A stretch of DNA of 20,555 nucleotides from Pavlovales sp. CCMP2436 (taxonomy: Eukaryota > Haptophyta > Pavlovophyceae > Pavlovales). The notes under the pieces were generated by a model that saw only the letters and a program-made list of their open reading frames with translations, did not search any database and had not been told where the DNA came from. Every line of letters starts with the position of its first letter. Within the stretch, counting starts at the first letter, position 1. The stretch spans positions 73,131 to 93,685 of the forward strand of contig MU631658.1 in NCBI GenBank assembly GCA_026770615.1. Reading direction: 5' to 3'. This document shows, in pieces, positions 1 to 7,020 of the stretch. The position numbers were made by a program, and so were the translations under genes.

Positions 1-46
<46 letters not shown>

Positions 47-170
47 ATATATGGCAAGTGTCTTATATATTTATATATATACACACACACACATACATAC
101 ATACATATGTACATACAGTATGGAGTCCGTAAGTTTTTTAAATGTCAAGTATCGGAACCCCACACTGGCC

Positions 171-200
<30 letters not shown>
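1..200. repeat. (TA)n, (GT)n and (CA)n microsatellites
   Basis: A pure (TA) run at 1-30 passes into (GT) at 31-46. Mixed TA, CA and CATA runs follow to about 115, and a second (TA) run lies at about 171-197. The short open frame across it is low-complexity and not credible as a gene. Similar arrays close the window near 19.6 kb. Confidence 0.9.
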
Positions 201-202
<2 letters not shown>

Positions 203-275
203 CCATAAAAAATGAATAGGTGTAAGTTTCATGGGGGGTCTGTCCCCAATGTCCCTCCGGACGTGGGCGAACCGG

Positions 276-542
276 TTAACTCCCCGGATTGATCTTCTGT
301 TTCTTGGTCTTCACGACCGGAGCAAAGCGTCCCGGTCGGTCGAGGCCGAGCGCTGCGCAGCGGGTGATATCGAGCATGTTCGCAAAGGCGAGCACGTCGC
401 GGTTCCACAGGCAGCTGCAACCCTGGCAGGTCAGAAGCCCGTGCACGTCGACGTTGCCGGTGCGGTATGGTCGCGAAGTCTCGCGCTTCTTAAATGTGCA
501 GCAGTCTCTGTTGGAGGTATGGCTCTTGTATTTGCTCTTTAG
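276..542 (-). pseudogene. Fanzor-type nuclease, C-terminal fragment (zinc ribbon + RuvC-III)
   Basis: Reading the minus strand from 542 to the TAA at 276-278 gives 88 residues ending in a basic tail (KTKKQK). Seen: 'SHTSNRDCC' at residues 7-15, then 'VHGLLTCQGCSCLWNRDVL' at 33-51. The second block matches the end of TnpB/Fanzor nucleases, where paired cysteines form the zinc ribbon and the Asp of W-N-R-D (residue 49) is the third RuvC catalytic acid. In the family this nuclease cuts DNA guided by an omega-RNA and acts in the nucleus. The frame meets a TAG at 543-545. Because AG lies immediately before the first codon (minus ...cagtag|cta), the segment could be a last exon. The first cysteine pair is C-C rather than the usual C-x2-C, and the family NRDxNA is NRDVLA. 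RuvC-I and RuvC-II are absent here. The N-terminal half of such a protein lies on the same strand at 8312-6945. The fragment is probably non-functional alone; whether it belongs to that gene is inference. Confidence 0.75.
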
Positions 543-849
543 CTACTGATCAGGGCTATTGCATATACCCAAGCCTTACTGCCTACATGTCTGTCTGCAG
601 CACACAGCACCGCACACACTTACTGGCCACAACCCGTGTCGTACGGAAACGCGACTATTTCGATCGCTCAGTTTGGATTGTGTTGCCACTCAGAGGTCGC
701 TCAGTTTGCCGTCCGCCACTGATCGCTTTGCACTGATCGCTCGTGGAGCTCTAACTCGCTGTGTTTGATCCTGCCGCCCGTCGAGACGACGGGCACCCTC
801 TAGCGCTGCAAGGACTAGAGGAGAGACGGAGCAACCGGCTAACACCAAC
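543..849 (+). promoter_or_regulatory. Leader upstream of the gag-pol frame, with short direct repeats
   Basis: No coding frame is convincing here. The stretch holds short direct repeats: TCGCTCAGTTT at 664-674 and 697-707, and ACTGATCGCT at 718-727 and 732-741. It sits immediately 5' of the gag-pol start codon, so it is a candidate promoter or untranslated leader of that element. No long terminal repeat could be recognised by comparing it with sequence 3' of 4116. Confidence 0.3.
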
Positions 850-3800
850 ATGCATGCATCGGGGGGCTCCCCCCGTGCCGGTCACGCCGCTCCGCCTCGA
901 AGCAACGACAGCAAGGACAACTCGCGCATCCGCCTCTCGGACACCAACAAGCCGTCGGTCTTCCAGGGGATGATGCACGAGCTCCAGGTGCTCACGGACA
1001 AAGACGCGACGCTCGCGCAGGGCTTTGTCGGCAACGAGTTCGACAAGGACGGCATCGCGACGGGCCGCTTGAAGCTGCTCACTCAGGATGAGTTCGGAAA
1101 CGCGCTCATCGCTCCGCACGACGACAAGCTGGCCAAGTTCCACCAGATGGAGGACCAGATCTCGGCGATCAACAAGGTCGCAGCTGACAAGACAAGCAAG
1201 ATCAACTTGCAGGCAACGTACGACAAGTCCGAGATCACCACCGAGCACGAGGAGGCGATGACAGCCCAGCTCTTCGCGCATGCGACGAGCGTCGCGCTGG
1301 AGGTTTCCATGGCGGTGAAGCCGGTGCGGGCACGCTCGCTGTCGCCGCCTCTGACGCGCGCTACGTCGCAGACGACGTCCGCGCTGCGCAGCCCAGCCGC
1401 ATCGCCCGCCGCGGTGGCTACCGTCGTCAAGCCGCTGGTCTTCACCGGCAAGGCGAGCGTGGTGAGCTTCCTCGAGCTCAACCAAACGTTCATCGAGAAC
1501 AACCGCCTCGCCGAGATCGACCAGGTCCACTCCACTCCCGAGGCCAAGGTGGCAGAGGTCAAGGCAAAGTCGCAGTACGGCATCTACAACTCGTTCCTCG
1601 AGGTGCGCGTGGCCAACTACAAGAAGACGGAGGTCGTCTTCATGGGCCACCTGCACAGCCGGCTGACGACCGAGGCCATGGCAGTGCTCAAGCAGCAGGC
1701 GCGCGCCGAGTCCGACTCCATCTCGCCCTCCAGCTGCTTCAGGCTGATCTGGGTGCAGTGGAAGAGCAAGGCGCAGCAGGCGGACCTCAGCCACGCCGCC
1801 AAGCTCTGGAGCGCGGTCCGCCTCAACTCAACGCTCGTTGGGCGCACGCTCTCGCTTGAGGAAGGCATCGCAGCGATGGAGGTGGCACGCATCGACGCGG
1901 GCGCCATCCCCATGACGCCGGCAGCGGAGAAGCTGTACATGCTGCTCGAGGCCGTGGTGCCGACCCTCGAGAACAGCGTGATCATCGCACGCTTCAAGGA
2001 GCTCAAGGTAGCAGCCATCACGGAGAAGTCGTACAACGATTTCGTGTTGGCGCTGGGTCTGCTCAACAACGTCAAGCTCGGGGTGAGCGGCGCGCCTGCG
2101 CCGCGCCAGCGCGAGCCCTCTCGCGCGCCGCGCGAGGCTGCGTCCATATTCGCGCGCGTTGCAGACGCTGAGCGCGACCGCACCGAGTGGCTCAAGAACA
2201 AGACCTGCTTCAGCTGCGGCGTGCTCGGCCACCTCAGGCAGGACTGCCCGCACCGCAACTTGGAGACGGCGCCGGCTGCAACGCGACTGCCGCCGCCGCC
2301 ACAGCGTGCCAAGGGGCAGCCCAAGTCTGCGCTCCGCATCGGAGGCCCGATGCGCGCCAAGGACGCCAACGCGCGCGGCTTCACTACGTCGTTCGCCATC
2401 CTCTCCGGCCTGGACTCGGCGAAGGAGGACTCGGACGATGAGACCGACCAGTCCGAGTCCACTGACTCCGACTACGAGCAGCTCATGGTGAAAGCCGCCG
2501 CGTGCTCGACCGCCAAGGAGAAGGTCTCTTTCTCCGTCGACACCAAGCAGGCCAAGCCGGAGTGGTACGGCGGCTACGGCGGCTACGGGCGCAGCTTCGC
2601 CAGTGCCGGGCGCGGCTTCGGCCGCGGACGCGGCGGCGGCAGTGGCGGGCGCGGCGGGCTCGGCGTGGCAGGGCGGGAGGAGCTGGCTGAGCTGCGCGCC
2701 GCCCTCGCCCAGGCTGAGCTGCGCACCGTCCTCGCTGACGTCGAGCAGAAGAAGTATGCGCACGCGCACTCTGCGCTGCCCTCCCGCGCTGCGCCGCACA
2801 GCCGCATTGCCCGCCGCGGCGAGTTCGGCTCCCCCGGCCTCAACGATTTCGGCACCACGTTCGAGCGCGTCAAGATGTGCGTCGACTCGGGCGCCGACGA
2901 GCACGTGTTCCCGGACGAGATGATTAGCAGCGAGGTGACGCCGTGCGAGATAAATGGCCCTGACTCAAGCCACATCGTGTCGTGGGGCGGCGGTACGAAG
3001 TCGTTCGCCGCGGTCACTGGCATCGTCGCGATCTCCGCCATCAACGGCCAGCCCGGTGGGAGGCCGATCGAGTTTCCTGGAGCGTGGGGCACTGGCGAAG
3101 TGACGACTCCGCTCATCAGCGTGCCGCGCCTCGTCGAGGCAGGTGCGGTCGTGCACTACGAGAAGGGCGCCTCCTACATCGACCTCTCGGCCATCGGTAG
3201 CGGTCGCATCACCATCGACACGAACTCGATGATCTTCGGCAACGTCGAGGGCATCAAGAAGGACACCGGCGCCGGCGCGACTGTCGGCTCGCGCGCGCGC
3301 GCGCGCGGCATCGGCCGTCGGCATGCCGACCGCCGACGCGTCGCCGCCCAAGGTGCACCGCCGCGCGACCACCTGCCGCGGCGCTGCCTCCAACCTGCGC
3401 CGCCAGGCGCAGCGCCCCTCAGCCAATGGCCAGGGAAAGTAAGTGGCCCAGGGGGGACCGGCGTTGCTGGTTGCGGGGGTGCGCGCCCCTCCGTGGACTG
3501 GCTGCGTCTGTGGTCCCTCCGATCCGGCACAGTCGACAAGACACTACTCGCGCGGACGCGCGTGGCAATCGACGACATGGAGGGCCAAGCTCCGATGTCG
3601 TCGAACCTCAACACGCTGTCCGACGCGCGCATGCGGCGGCTCACGCACGAGCTGCCACTTCCAGACGCCAAGGCTGCCGGCGAGATCACCTATCTCGACG
3701 TGTACTCGGCGTCCAAGTTCGACCTCCCCGTCAAGAACATCGACGGTGAGCGGTCGGGATTCAAGTATACCATCCTGTTCGTAGACGCATACTCGCGCTT

Positions 3801-4116
3801 CCGGAGGGTCTACTTTGCCAAGTCGCAGCGCGAACTTCCAGGACTTGCGCGTCACTACCTCGGAGAGGCCGCTCGAATCATCGCGCAGGCGGCGCAGCAG
3901 ACGGGAGACGAGCAGATCCGTCTCGCGGCGCTCGCTACGCTCAGTAAGTACGCGCACGAACCCGATATCGTCAAGGCTTGCTGCGTCGGTTGTGGCCAGA
4001 CGCGGAAGCTCCGGTCGTGCTCCAAGTGCCTCACCGCTAAGTTCTGTGGCGCTGAGTGCGTCCGGCGCATGTGGCCCGTGCACAAGCAGAGCTGCAAGAC
4101 CATCGCCGAGGCCTAG
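850..4116 (+). CDS. Copia-like Gag-protease-partial integrase polyprotein fused to a MYND finger
   Basis: This is one open frame of 1088 residues. Order seen: a Gag-like helical region (about 197-425); a CCHC knuckle C453-x2-C-x4-H-x4-C466; an acidic Ser/Asp stretch; a Gly/Arg-rich RGG-type segment (about 575-605); an aspartic protease active site VDSGADEHVF with D679; and the start of a copia integrase core, 'ITYLDVYSASKF' with the first catalytic Asp at 950, then 'TILFVDAYSRFRRVYF' (974-989). The integrase then stops: no second catalytic Asp, no Glu, no reverse transcriptase, no RNase H. Instead the frame ends with a complete MYND zinc finger, C1045-x2-C-x8-C-x2-C-x5-C-x3-C-x7-H-x3-C1082, normally a protein-interaction module. 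In the family, Gag packages RNA and the protease matures the polyprotein. The start is the first ATG after the leader. Perfect donor-like GTAAGT sites lie at 3439 and 3944, so splicing is possible. It may be a defective transposon or a co-opted gag-derived host gene. The domain calls are firm; the function is not. Confidence 0.8.
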   Translation: MHASGGSPRAGHAAPPRSNDSKDNSRIRLSDTNKPSVFQGMMHELQVLTDKDATLAQGFVGNEFDKDGIATGRLKLLTQDEFGNALIAPHDDKLAKFHQMEDQISAINKVAADKTSKINLQATYDKSEITTEHEEAMTAQLFAHATSVALEVSMAVKPVRARSLSPPLTRATSQTTSALRSPAASPAAVATVVKPLVFTGKASVVSFLELNQTFIENNRLAEIDQVHSTPEAKVAEVKAKSQYGIYNSFLEVRVANYKKTEVVFMGHLHSRLTTEAMAVLKQQARAESDSISPSSCFRLIWVQWKSKAQQADLSHAAKLWSAVRLNSTLVGRTLSLEEGIAAMEVARIDAGAIPMTPAAEKLYMLLEAVVPTLENSVIIARFKELKVAAITEKSYNDFVLALGLLNNVKLGVSGAPAPRQREPSRAPREAASIFARVADAERDRTEWLKNKTCFSCGVLGHLRQDCPHRNLETAPAATRLPPPPQRAKGQPKSALRIGGPMRAKDANARGFTTSFAILSGLDSAKEDSDDETDQSESTDSDYEQLMVKAAACSTAKEKVSFSVDTKQAKPEWYGGYGGYGRSFASAGRGFGRGRGGGSGGRGGLGVAGREELAELRAALAQAELRTVLADVEQKKYAHAHSALPSRAAPHSRIARRGEFGSPGLNDFGTTFERVKMCVDSGADEHVFPDEMISSEVTPCEINGPDSSHIVSWGGGTKSFAAVTGIVAISAINGQPGGRPIEFPGAWGTGEVTTPLISVPRLVEAGAVVHYEKGASYIDLSAIGSGRITIDTNSMIFGNVEGIKKDTGAGATVGSRARARGIGRRHADRRRVAAQGAPPRDHLPRRCLQPAPPGAAPLSQWPGKVSGPGGTGVAGCGGARPSVDWLRLWSLRSGTVDKTLLARTRVAIDDMEGQAPMSSNLNTLSDARMRRLTHELPLPDAKAAGEITYLDVYSASKFDLPVKNIDGERSGFKYTILFVDAYSRFRRVYFAKSQRELPGLARHYLGEAARIIAQAAQQTGDEQIRLAALATLSKYAHEPDIVKACCVGCGQTRKLRSCSKCLTAKFCGAECVRRMWPVHKQSCKTIAEA
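3290..3307. repeat. (CG)9 run inside the gag-pol frame, possible slippage site
   Basis: An 18-base CG run lies between the protease and integrase regions. Downstream of it the +1 frame also reads like protein until a TAA at 3440-3442, while the main frame becomes Arg/Pro-rich from about 3290 to 3530. A past dinucleotide slip here could have altered the linker. The main frame resumes a convincing integrase-side sequence by about 3540. Confidence 0.5.
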
Positions 4117-4656
4117 AAGGAGGGTACGGGTTCCCGCCGCTCGAGTTCGCCGCACACGCCAAACTGTTCTATATCGGCGTTTCAAGTATTCGAGTCAATA
4201 ACAAACCTGTGCGCCCCAGTAAAGTGTGCATACATATTTCGAATCTGAATAACAAAAGTTAGTTACTAATTTCCTGTATTGTCCATTGTTACTGATCGAG
4301 GTTATGTAAAAAGTAAAAGATGCGGAGGCCGTTGATCGAATTAGAAAAATATATACATGTATATATTTACAATGACAAAGTTCAGTCGCACTCACAGTGG
4401 GAATGATGTGCATGGCAACTCATTTGAAAGAAATTGATATTCCAGCCCATCCGTTGATCAAAGTTAAAGAGTGCGGATAGAGCGGAGGCCTCACTCGCGT
4501 ATACAAAGTGCGGATAGAGTGGAGGCCCAACCTCGTTACACACTCGGGCTTCACTGTGAAGCCCAACCTCGGGACCGCGGCCACGGCGGTGACAATCAAT
4601 CTGGTGACGCGACCGAGGTGGGGCCTGGCACCTCAATCTGGTGACGCGACCATAGA
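4117..4656. repeat. Spacer with short tandem repeats and a perfect hairpin
   Basis: No gene is supported. The first 300 bases are AT-rich. A 20-base unit (agtgcggatagagNggaggc) occurs at about 4472 and again at about 4508. GGGCTTCAC and its complement form a 9-bp stem with a one-base centre at about 4547-4565. The string AATCTGGTGACGCGACC occurs twice (about 4598 and 4635). This looks like untranslated or transposon-derived sequence leading into the LINE-like remnant. Confidence 0.5.
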
Positions 4657-5019
4657 TAAGAAATATACTGGCCATATGTGGAGATTCTGGACAGTGCCAA
4701 GGCCTGTGACTCCCTAGCCTGTCCCTACCCCCCCCACCCCTAGACCGACTCCTGCCCTCTATGCAAAGCACTCAACTCACAAGACACAAAGCATCACTTA
4801 TACCACAAGTGCTCGTCAACGGGAAAGCACCGCCACGACCTCCACCACTCCCTCTGCAAGGAACTGTCCCCGAGCCTGGGACCCACCAAATCAAAATCAA
4901 TGGCGACACACATGATATCTCGGCCGGACTACTTCACCGGAAGGGTAGGATTAAGTGTCAAAGAAGAGCTCAGAAAGAAGGACGTCAATACCGGTGACGC
5001 ACCCAAGCCCGGCGACTAA
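4657..5019 (+). pseudogene. Degraded 3' end of a LINE-like (non-LTR) retrotransposon
   Basis: In the frame starting at 4657 the sequence reads into 'DSCPLCKALNSQDTKHHLYH', then K-C, from 4747. This has a C-x2-C-x10-H-x4-C pattern with D-T ahead of the histidine, matching the C-terminal zinc finger that follows reverse transcriptase in many non-LTR elements (typically C-x2-C...E-T-x-x-H-x4-C). A TAG at 4741-4743 interrupts the frame, and a run of eight C residues sits just upstream. The frame ends with TAA at 5017-5019 after a Lys/Glu-rich tail. The reverse transcriptase itself is absent. Base composition is less GC-rich than neighbouring genes, consistent with a different origin. The finger pattern is seen; the LINE assignment is an inference from it. 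Confidence 0.45.
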
Positions 5020-5141
5020 CACTACACTCTCCTGCGCCATAGCCTCAGCATGCAAAAATCACGCGAAGCGGCAATCGAAGCATCGCGGCGTCAACCAAGG
5101 ACAATATCTCTCTATACGACGCGTATAAGTTTAAGGTAGCC

Positions 5142-5561
5142 ATGTGGGCCGCCCAGACAGCTGAGCGGGCAGCAAGGAAACTGAAACAAAACACAGCACC
5201 AGCGGCCATGCCACCTATACAATACGAGCCCATACCCCAAACGGACAGCATCGCTCAAAACAAGGAACCATCAGCCTTACCTCCTATGCAGTATGAGCCC
5301 ATACCCCCAATAGACAGCATCGCCCAAAACAAAGCACCAGCGGCCAAACCACCTGTGCAGTATGGGCCCATACCCCTAACGGACAGCATCGCCCAAAACG
5401 AGGCACCAGCGGCTATACCATTTCCGCGGTATGAGCTCATACCCCCAACGGACAGCATCGCTCAGTATGAGCCCATATCCCCAACGGCCATACCACCTAT
5501 GCAGCGAGAGCCCAGAACCCACCCACCCATACGGCGTCTTGATTTGAAGTCGTTGGGTTAG
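5142..5561 (+). CDS. Repeat protein with 23-residue Pro-rich units, unrecognised
   Basis: An open frame runs from the TAG at 5040-5042 to TAG at 5559-5561; the ATG at 5142 gives 139 residues. After an Ala/Lys-rich start it consists of about four units of the form APAAxPPxQYEPIPxTDSIA followed by Q-N-K. Unit starts at 5196, 5265, 5334 and 5403 give an exact 69-bp period, and the last unit is degenerate. Many differences between units fall at third codon positions (ata-caa-tac against atg-cag-tat), which suggests the frame was translated while the repeats diverged. Protein-like sequence continues upstream of the ATG in the same frame to about 5050, so the true start may lie earlier or the frame may be the tail of the decayed LINE-like sequence. 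No family is recognised. Confidence 0.45.
   Translation: MWAAQTAERAARKLKQNTAPAAMPPIQYEPIPQTDSIAQNKEPSALPPMQYEPIPPIDSIAQNKAPAAKPPVQYGPIPLTDSIAQNEAPAAIPFPRYELIPPTDSIAQYEPISPTAIPPMQREPRTHPPIRRLDLKSLG
5196..5466 (+). repeat. 69-bp tandem repeat, about four units
   Basis: Units begin at 5196, 5265, 5334 and 5403 with no length change between the first three. The period is a multiple of three and preserves the 23-residue peptide unit. A fifth partial unit with an internal deletion follows to about 5510. Confidence 0.85.
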
Positions 5562-5895
5562 TAGAGCTTGAATGCGGCCGATAATGATGGATTTATCTCA
5601 ATCCAGACTTCGGACTGAAAAGATCGTTGTCCCTAGGCGAGCTGTCATTAGGACATGTCATCCTCATAAAATTAACCTCAGACCCTCAAAACCCGGGCTC
5701 GTCAGTCGAAGGTGATAGGCCCTACCTAGGGACGGCGCGTGATACCCCTACCTGGGGCTCCTTGGCCGACGGTGATACCCCTAGTAAGCCCCACATAGGG
5801 CACACCAGGGGGGATAAGCCCGAGTGGGGAACGGACCCCCCCCACCCCCCCGCACCGCCGTACGCGGGCTACCGTATTATATATCGGAGGGTGTG
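5562..5895. other. Intergenic spacer, no gene recognised
   Basis: A 93-codon frame exists at 5627-5908 but it is built on short repeated phrases (GGTGATA followed by CCCTA, about 5709-5780) and matches nothing. The stretch may be the untranslated tail of the retroelement remnant upstream. Confidence 0.4.
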
Positions 5896-5899
5896 TGTA

Positions 5900-6012
5900 A
5901 GTTTCTAGTTAAACGTCCGTCCCCAAGGAGATCTGTCTAGATTTAAGTGTTGAAAGAAACACTCAGATCCAGGGATCCACCTCGAGCACACGGATACCGT
6001 CTCCACCGCTGA
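5900..6012 (+). repeat. ~110-bp hairpin-containing dispersed repeat, copy A
   Basis: Shares with 8976-9105: TCTAG...TTAA..CGTCCGTC at the left, an AGTGTT/AACACT stem with a short purine loop, a 'GATC..GGGA' block, and GAGCNCACGGATACCGTC plus CCACCG at the right. It is followed by a 26-codon frame (ATG at 6102), so it may be a truncated promoter/leader or a structured RNA-like motif. Confidence 0.6.
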
Positions 6013-6177
6013 TCAGTTCAGGCACACGACGATCGACGACTGACGACTCTCGACTGGCGCGCTGACCGGCCTCCACTGCTCTCCCTCGCGTCGTCTGAAA
6101 ATGCAGCGCCGTCTGCGAGCGCGGCCCACGTTCGCGCATTCCAAACATTACCTCCTGACTAGCCTGACTCGCATATG

Positions 6178-6495
6178 TTAAGATTTTTGCCCGGGGGGCA
6201 AAATCCACAAATATGCGCGGCTTATTTTTCGGCCCGTTCTATCCCACCCCTTGACGGGGTGGGCCTCGGGCGCAGGGCTTTGGGTTGCGGGGTGTGGCGG
6301 GCCTGCTGGCTCATGTTTGCGTTTTGAAGACTTTTTTGAGCTTGCTGGCTCATGTTTGGTTTTAGGTTTTTTGTCGCCCGAGTGGTACGACAGCGTAGGT
6401 AACTGGCCGGTTTCAATGGCCCGTTTGATTGCTGAGCGTAGTGTGCGTGGGTGGTGCATGACTATGACGGACTTGTCATGGATCAGTGCGTGCAT
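6178..6495 (-). CDS. Possible hypothetical protein, Lys/Pro-rich C-terminus
   Basis: A minus-strand frame of 105 residues begins 'MHALIHDKSVIVMHHPRTLR' and moves into a Lys/Ser/Pro-rich tail containing the repeated phrase KHEPA. Sequence upstream of the ATG stays protein-like to about 6600. The opposite strand has a longer open frame (6251-6874) rich in Gly, Trp and Cys, which looks like its shadow. Composition is closer to the LINE-like region than to the GC-rich genes. No family recognised; it may be a retroelement remnant. Confidence 0.3.
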   Translation of the reverse strand: MHALIHDKSVIVMHHPRTLRSAIKRAIETGQLPTLSYHSGDKKPKTKHEPASSKKSSKRKHEPAGPPHPATQSPAPEAHPVKGWDRTGRKISRAYLWILPPGQKS

Positions 6496-6635
6496 GCGTG
6501 AAGGGCCTGCTGCGGATTCGTGGTTTATGGCGGGAATGGCTGGTTCTGTTTTGCGTTCGGTGGGACTGGTGCTCCTGGTAGTAATGAGGTTTTGGTTCGA
6601 GACGGTCTCTGGTTGCGTTTTTCCACGTTTGTTGA

Positions 6636-7020
6636 TGTGCGCAAGCGTTGCTTGCCCCGTTGGCGCAGTGCTACCGCGAAGGGGAGGGCGTGCTGCAGGA
6701 CGATCGCGAGGCTGCTCGCCTCTTTGGTCTGGCCGCCGAGCAGGGCCTCGCTTCTGCGCAGGTCAACTTGGCGATGCTTTTCACTTCGAGCAGGGGCGTG
6801 CCGCGGGACGATCGCTAGGCTGCTCGCCTCTATTGTCTGGCAGCCGAGCAGGGCCAATCGACTGCACAATATAACTAACTACGGGATTTTATGCGAAGAA
6901 GGCAGGGGCGGTTTGCCGCAGGACGATGCCAAGGCTACTCGATATTACCGCCTCGCAGCCAAGCAGGGCCTCGTTAGAGCGCAGTTTGGCGTCGAATCGA
7001 GCTCGTCGCCGCGTGTGTAG
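6636..7020 (+). pseudogene. Sel1-repeat protein pseudogene (stop + frameshift)
   Basis: Three Sel1-like repeats (TPR-related helical hairpins used for protein binding) can be read. Repeat one, frame from 6666: 'QCYREGEGVLQDDREAARLF' followed by GLAAEQG. Repeat two has the same layout, but TAG at 6816-6818 replaces the GAG (Glu) found at the equivalent place in repeat one, a single-base change. At about 6876, within 'aactaac', the frame shifts by one, and repeat three, 'GILCEEGRGGLPQDDAKATR', continues to TAG at 7018-7020. The 3' end overlaps the tail of the minus-strand Fanzor-like frame. Upstream of 6636 the frame is closed by TGA at 6633-6635, so the 5' end is missing. Sel1 repeats recur at 11292-11498. 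Confidence 0.8.

Noticed and set aside
751..1794. 347-codon minus-strand open frame opposite the gag region
   Set aside because: His/Arg/Leu-rich shadow of the GC-rich gag frame; the plus strand has recognisable domains and the minus strand none.
1828..2904. 358-codon minus-strand open frame
   Set aside because: Antisense shadow of Gag knuckle and protease coding; composition bias only.
3439..3532. Possible 94-bp intron GTAAGT...CACAG in the gag-pol frame
   Set aside because: Removing it does not join either upstream frame to the integrase frame, so it breaks rather than repairs the product.
4382..4771. 129-codon minus-strand frame opposite the LINE-like remnant
   Set aside because: Cys/His-rich by chance from repeats; the plus strand has the ordered zinc-finger pattern.
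850..5900. Long terminal repeats flanking the copia-like frame
   Set aside because: Comparison by eye of 200-850 with 4117-5950 shows no long direct repeat; only short shared phrases (GTGTAAGTTT).
6251..6874. 207-codon plus-strand frame upstream of the Sel1 pseudogene
   Set aside because: The Sel1 repeats are in a different frame, and the 5' part is opposite a more plausible minus-strand frame.
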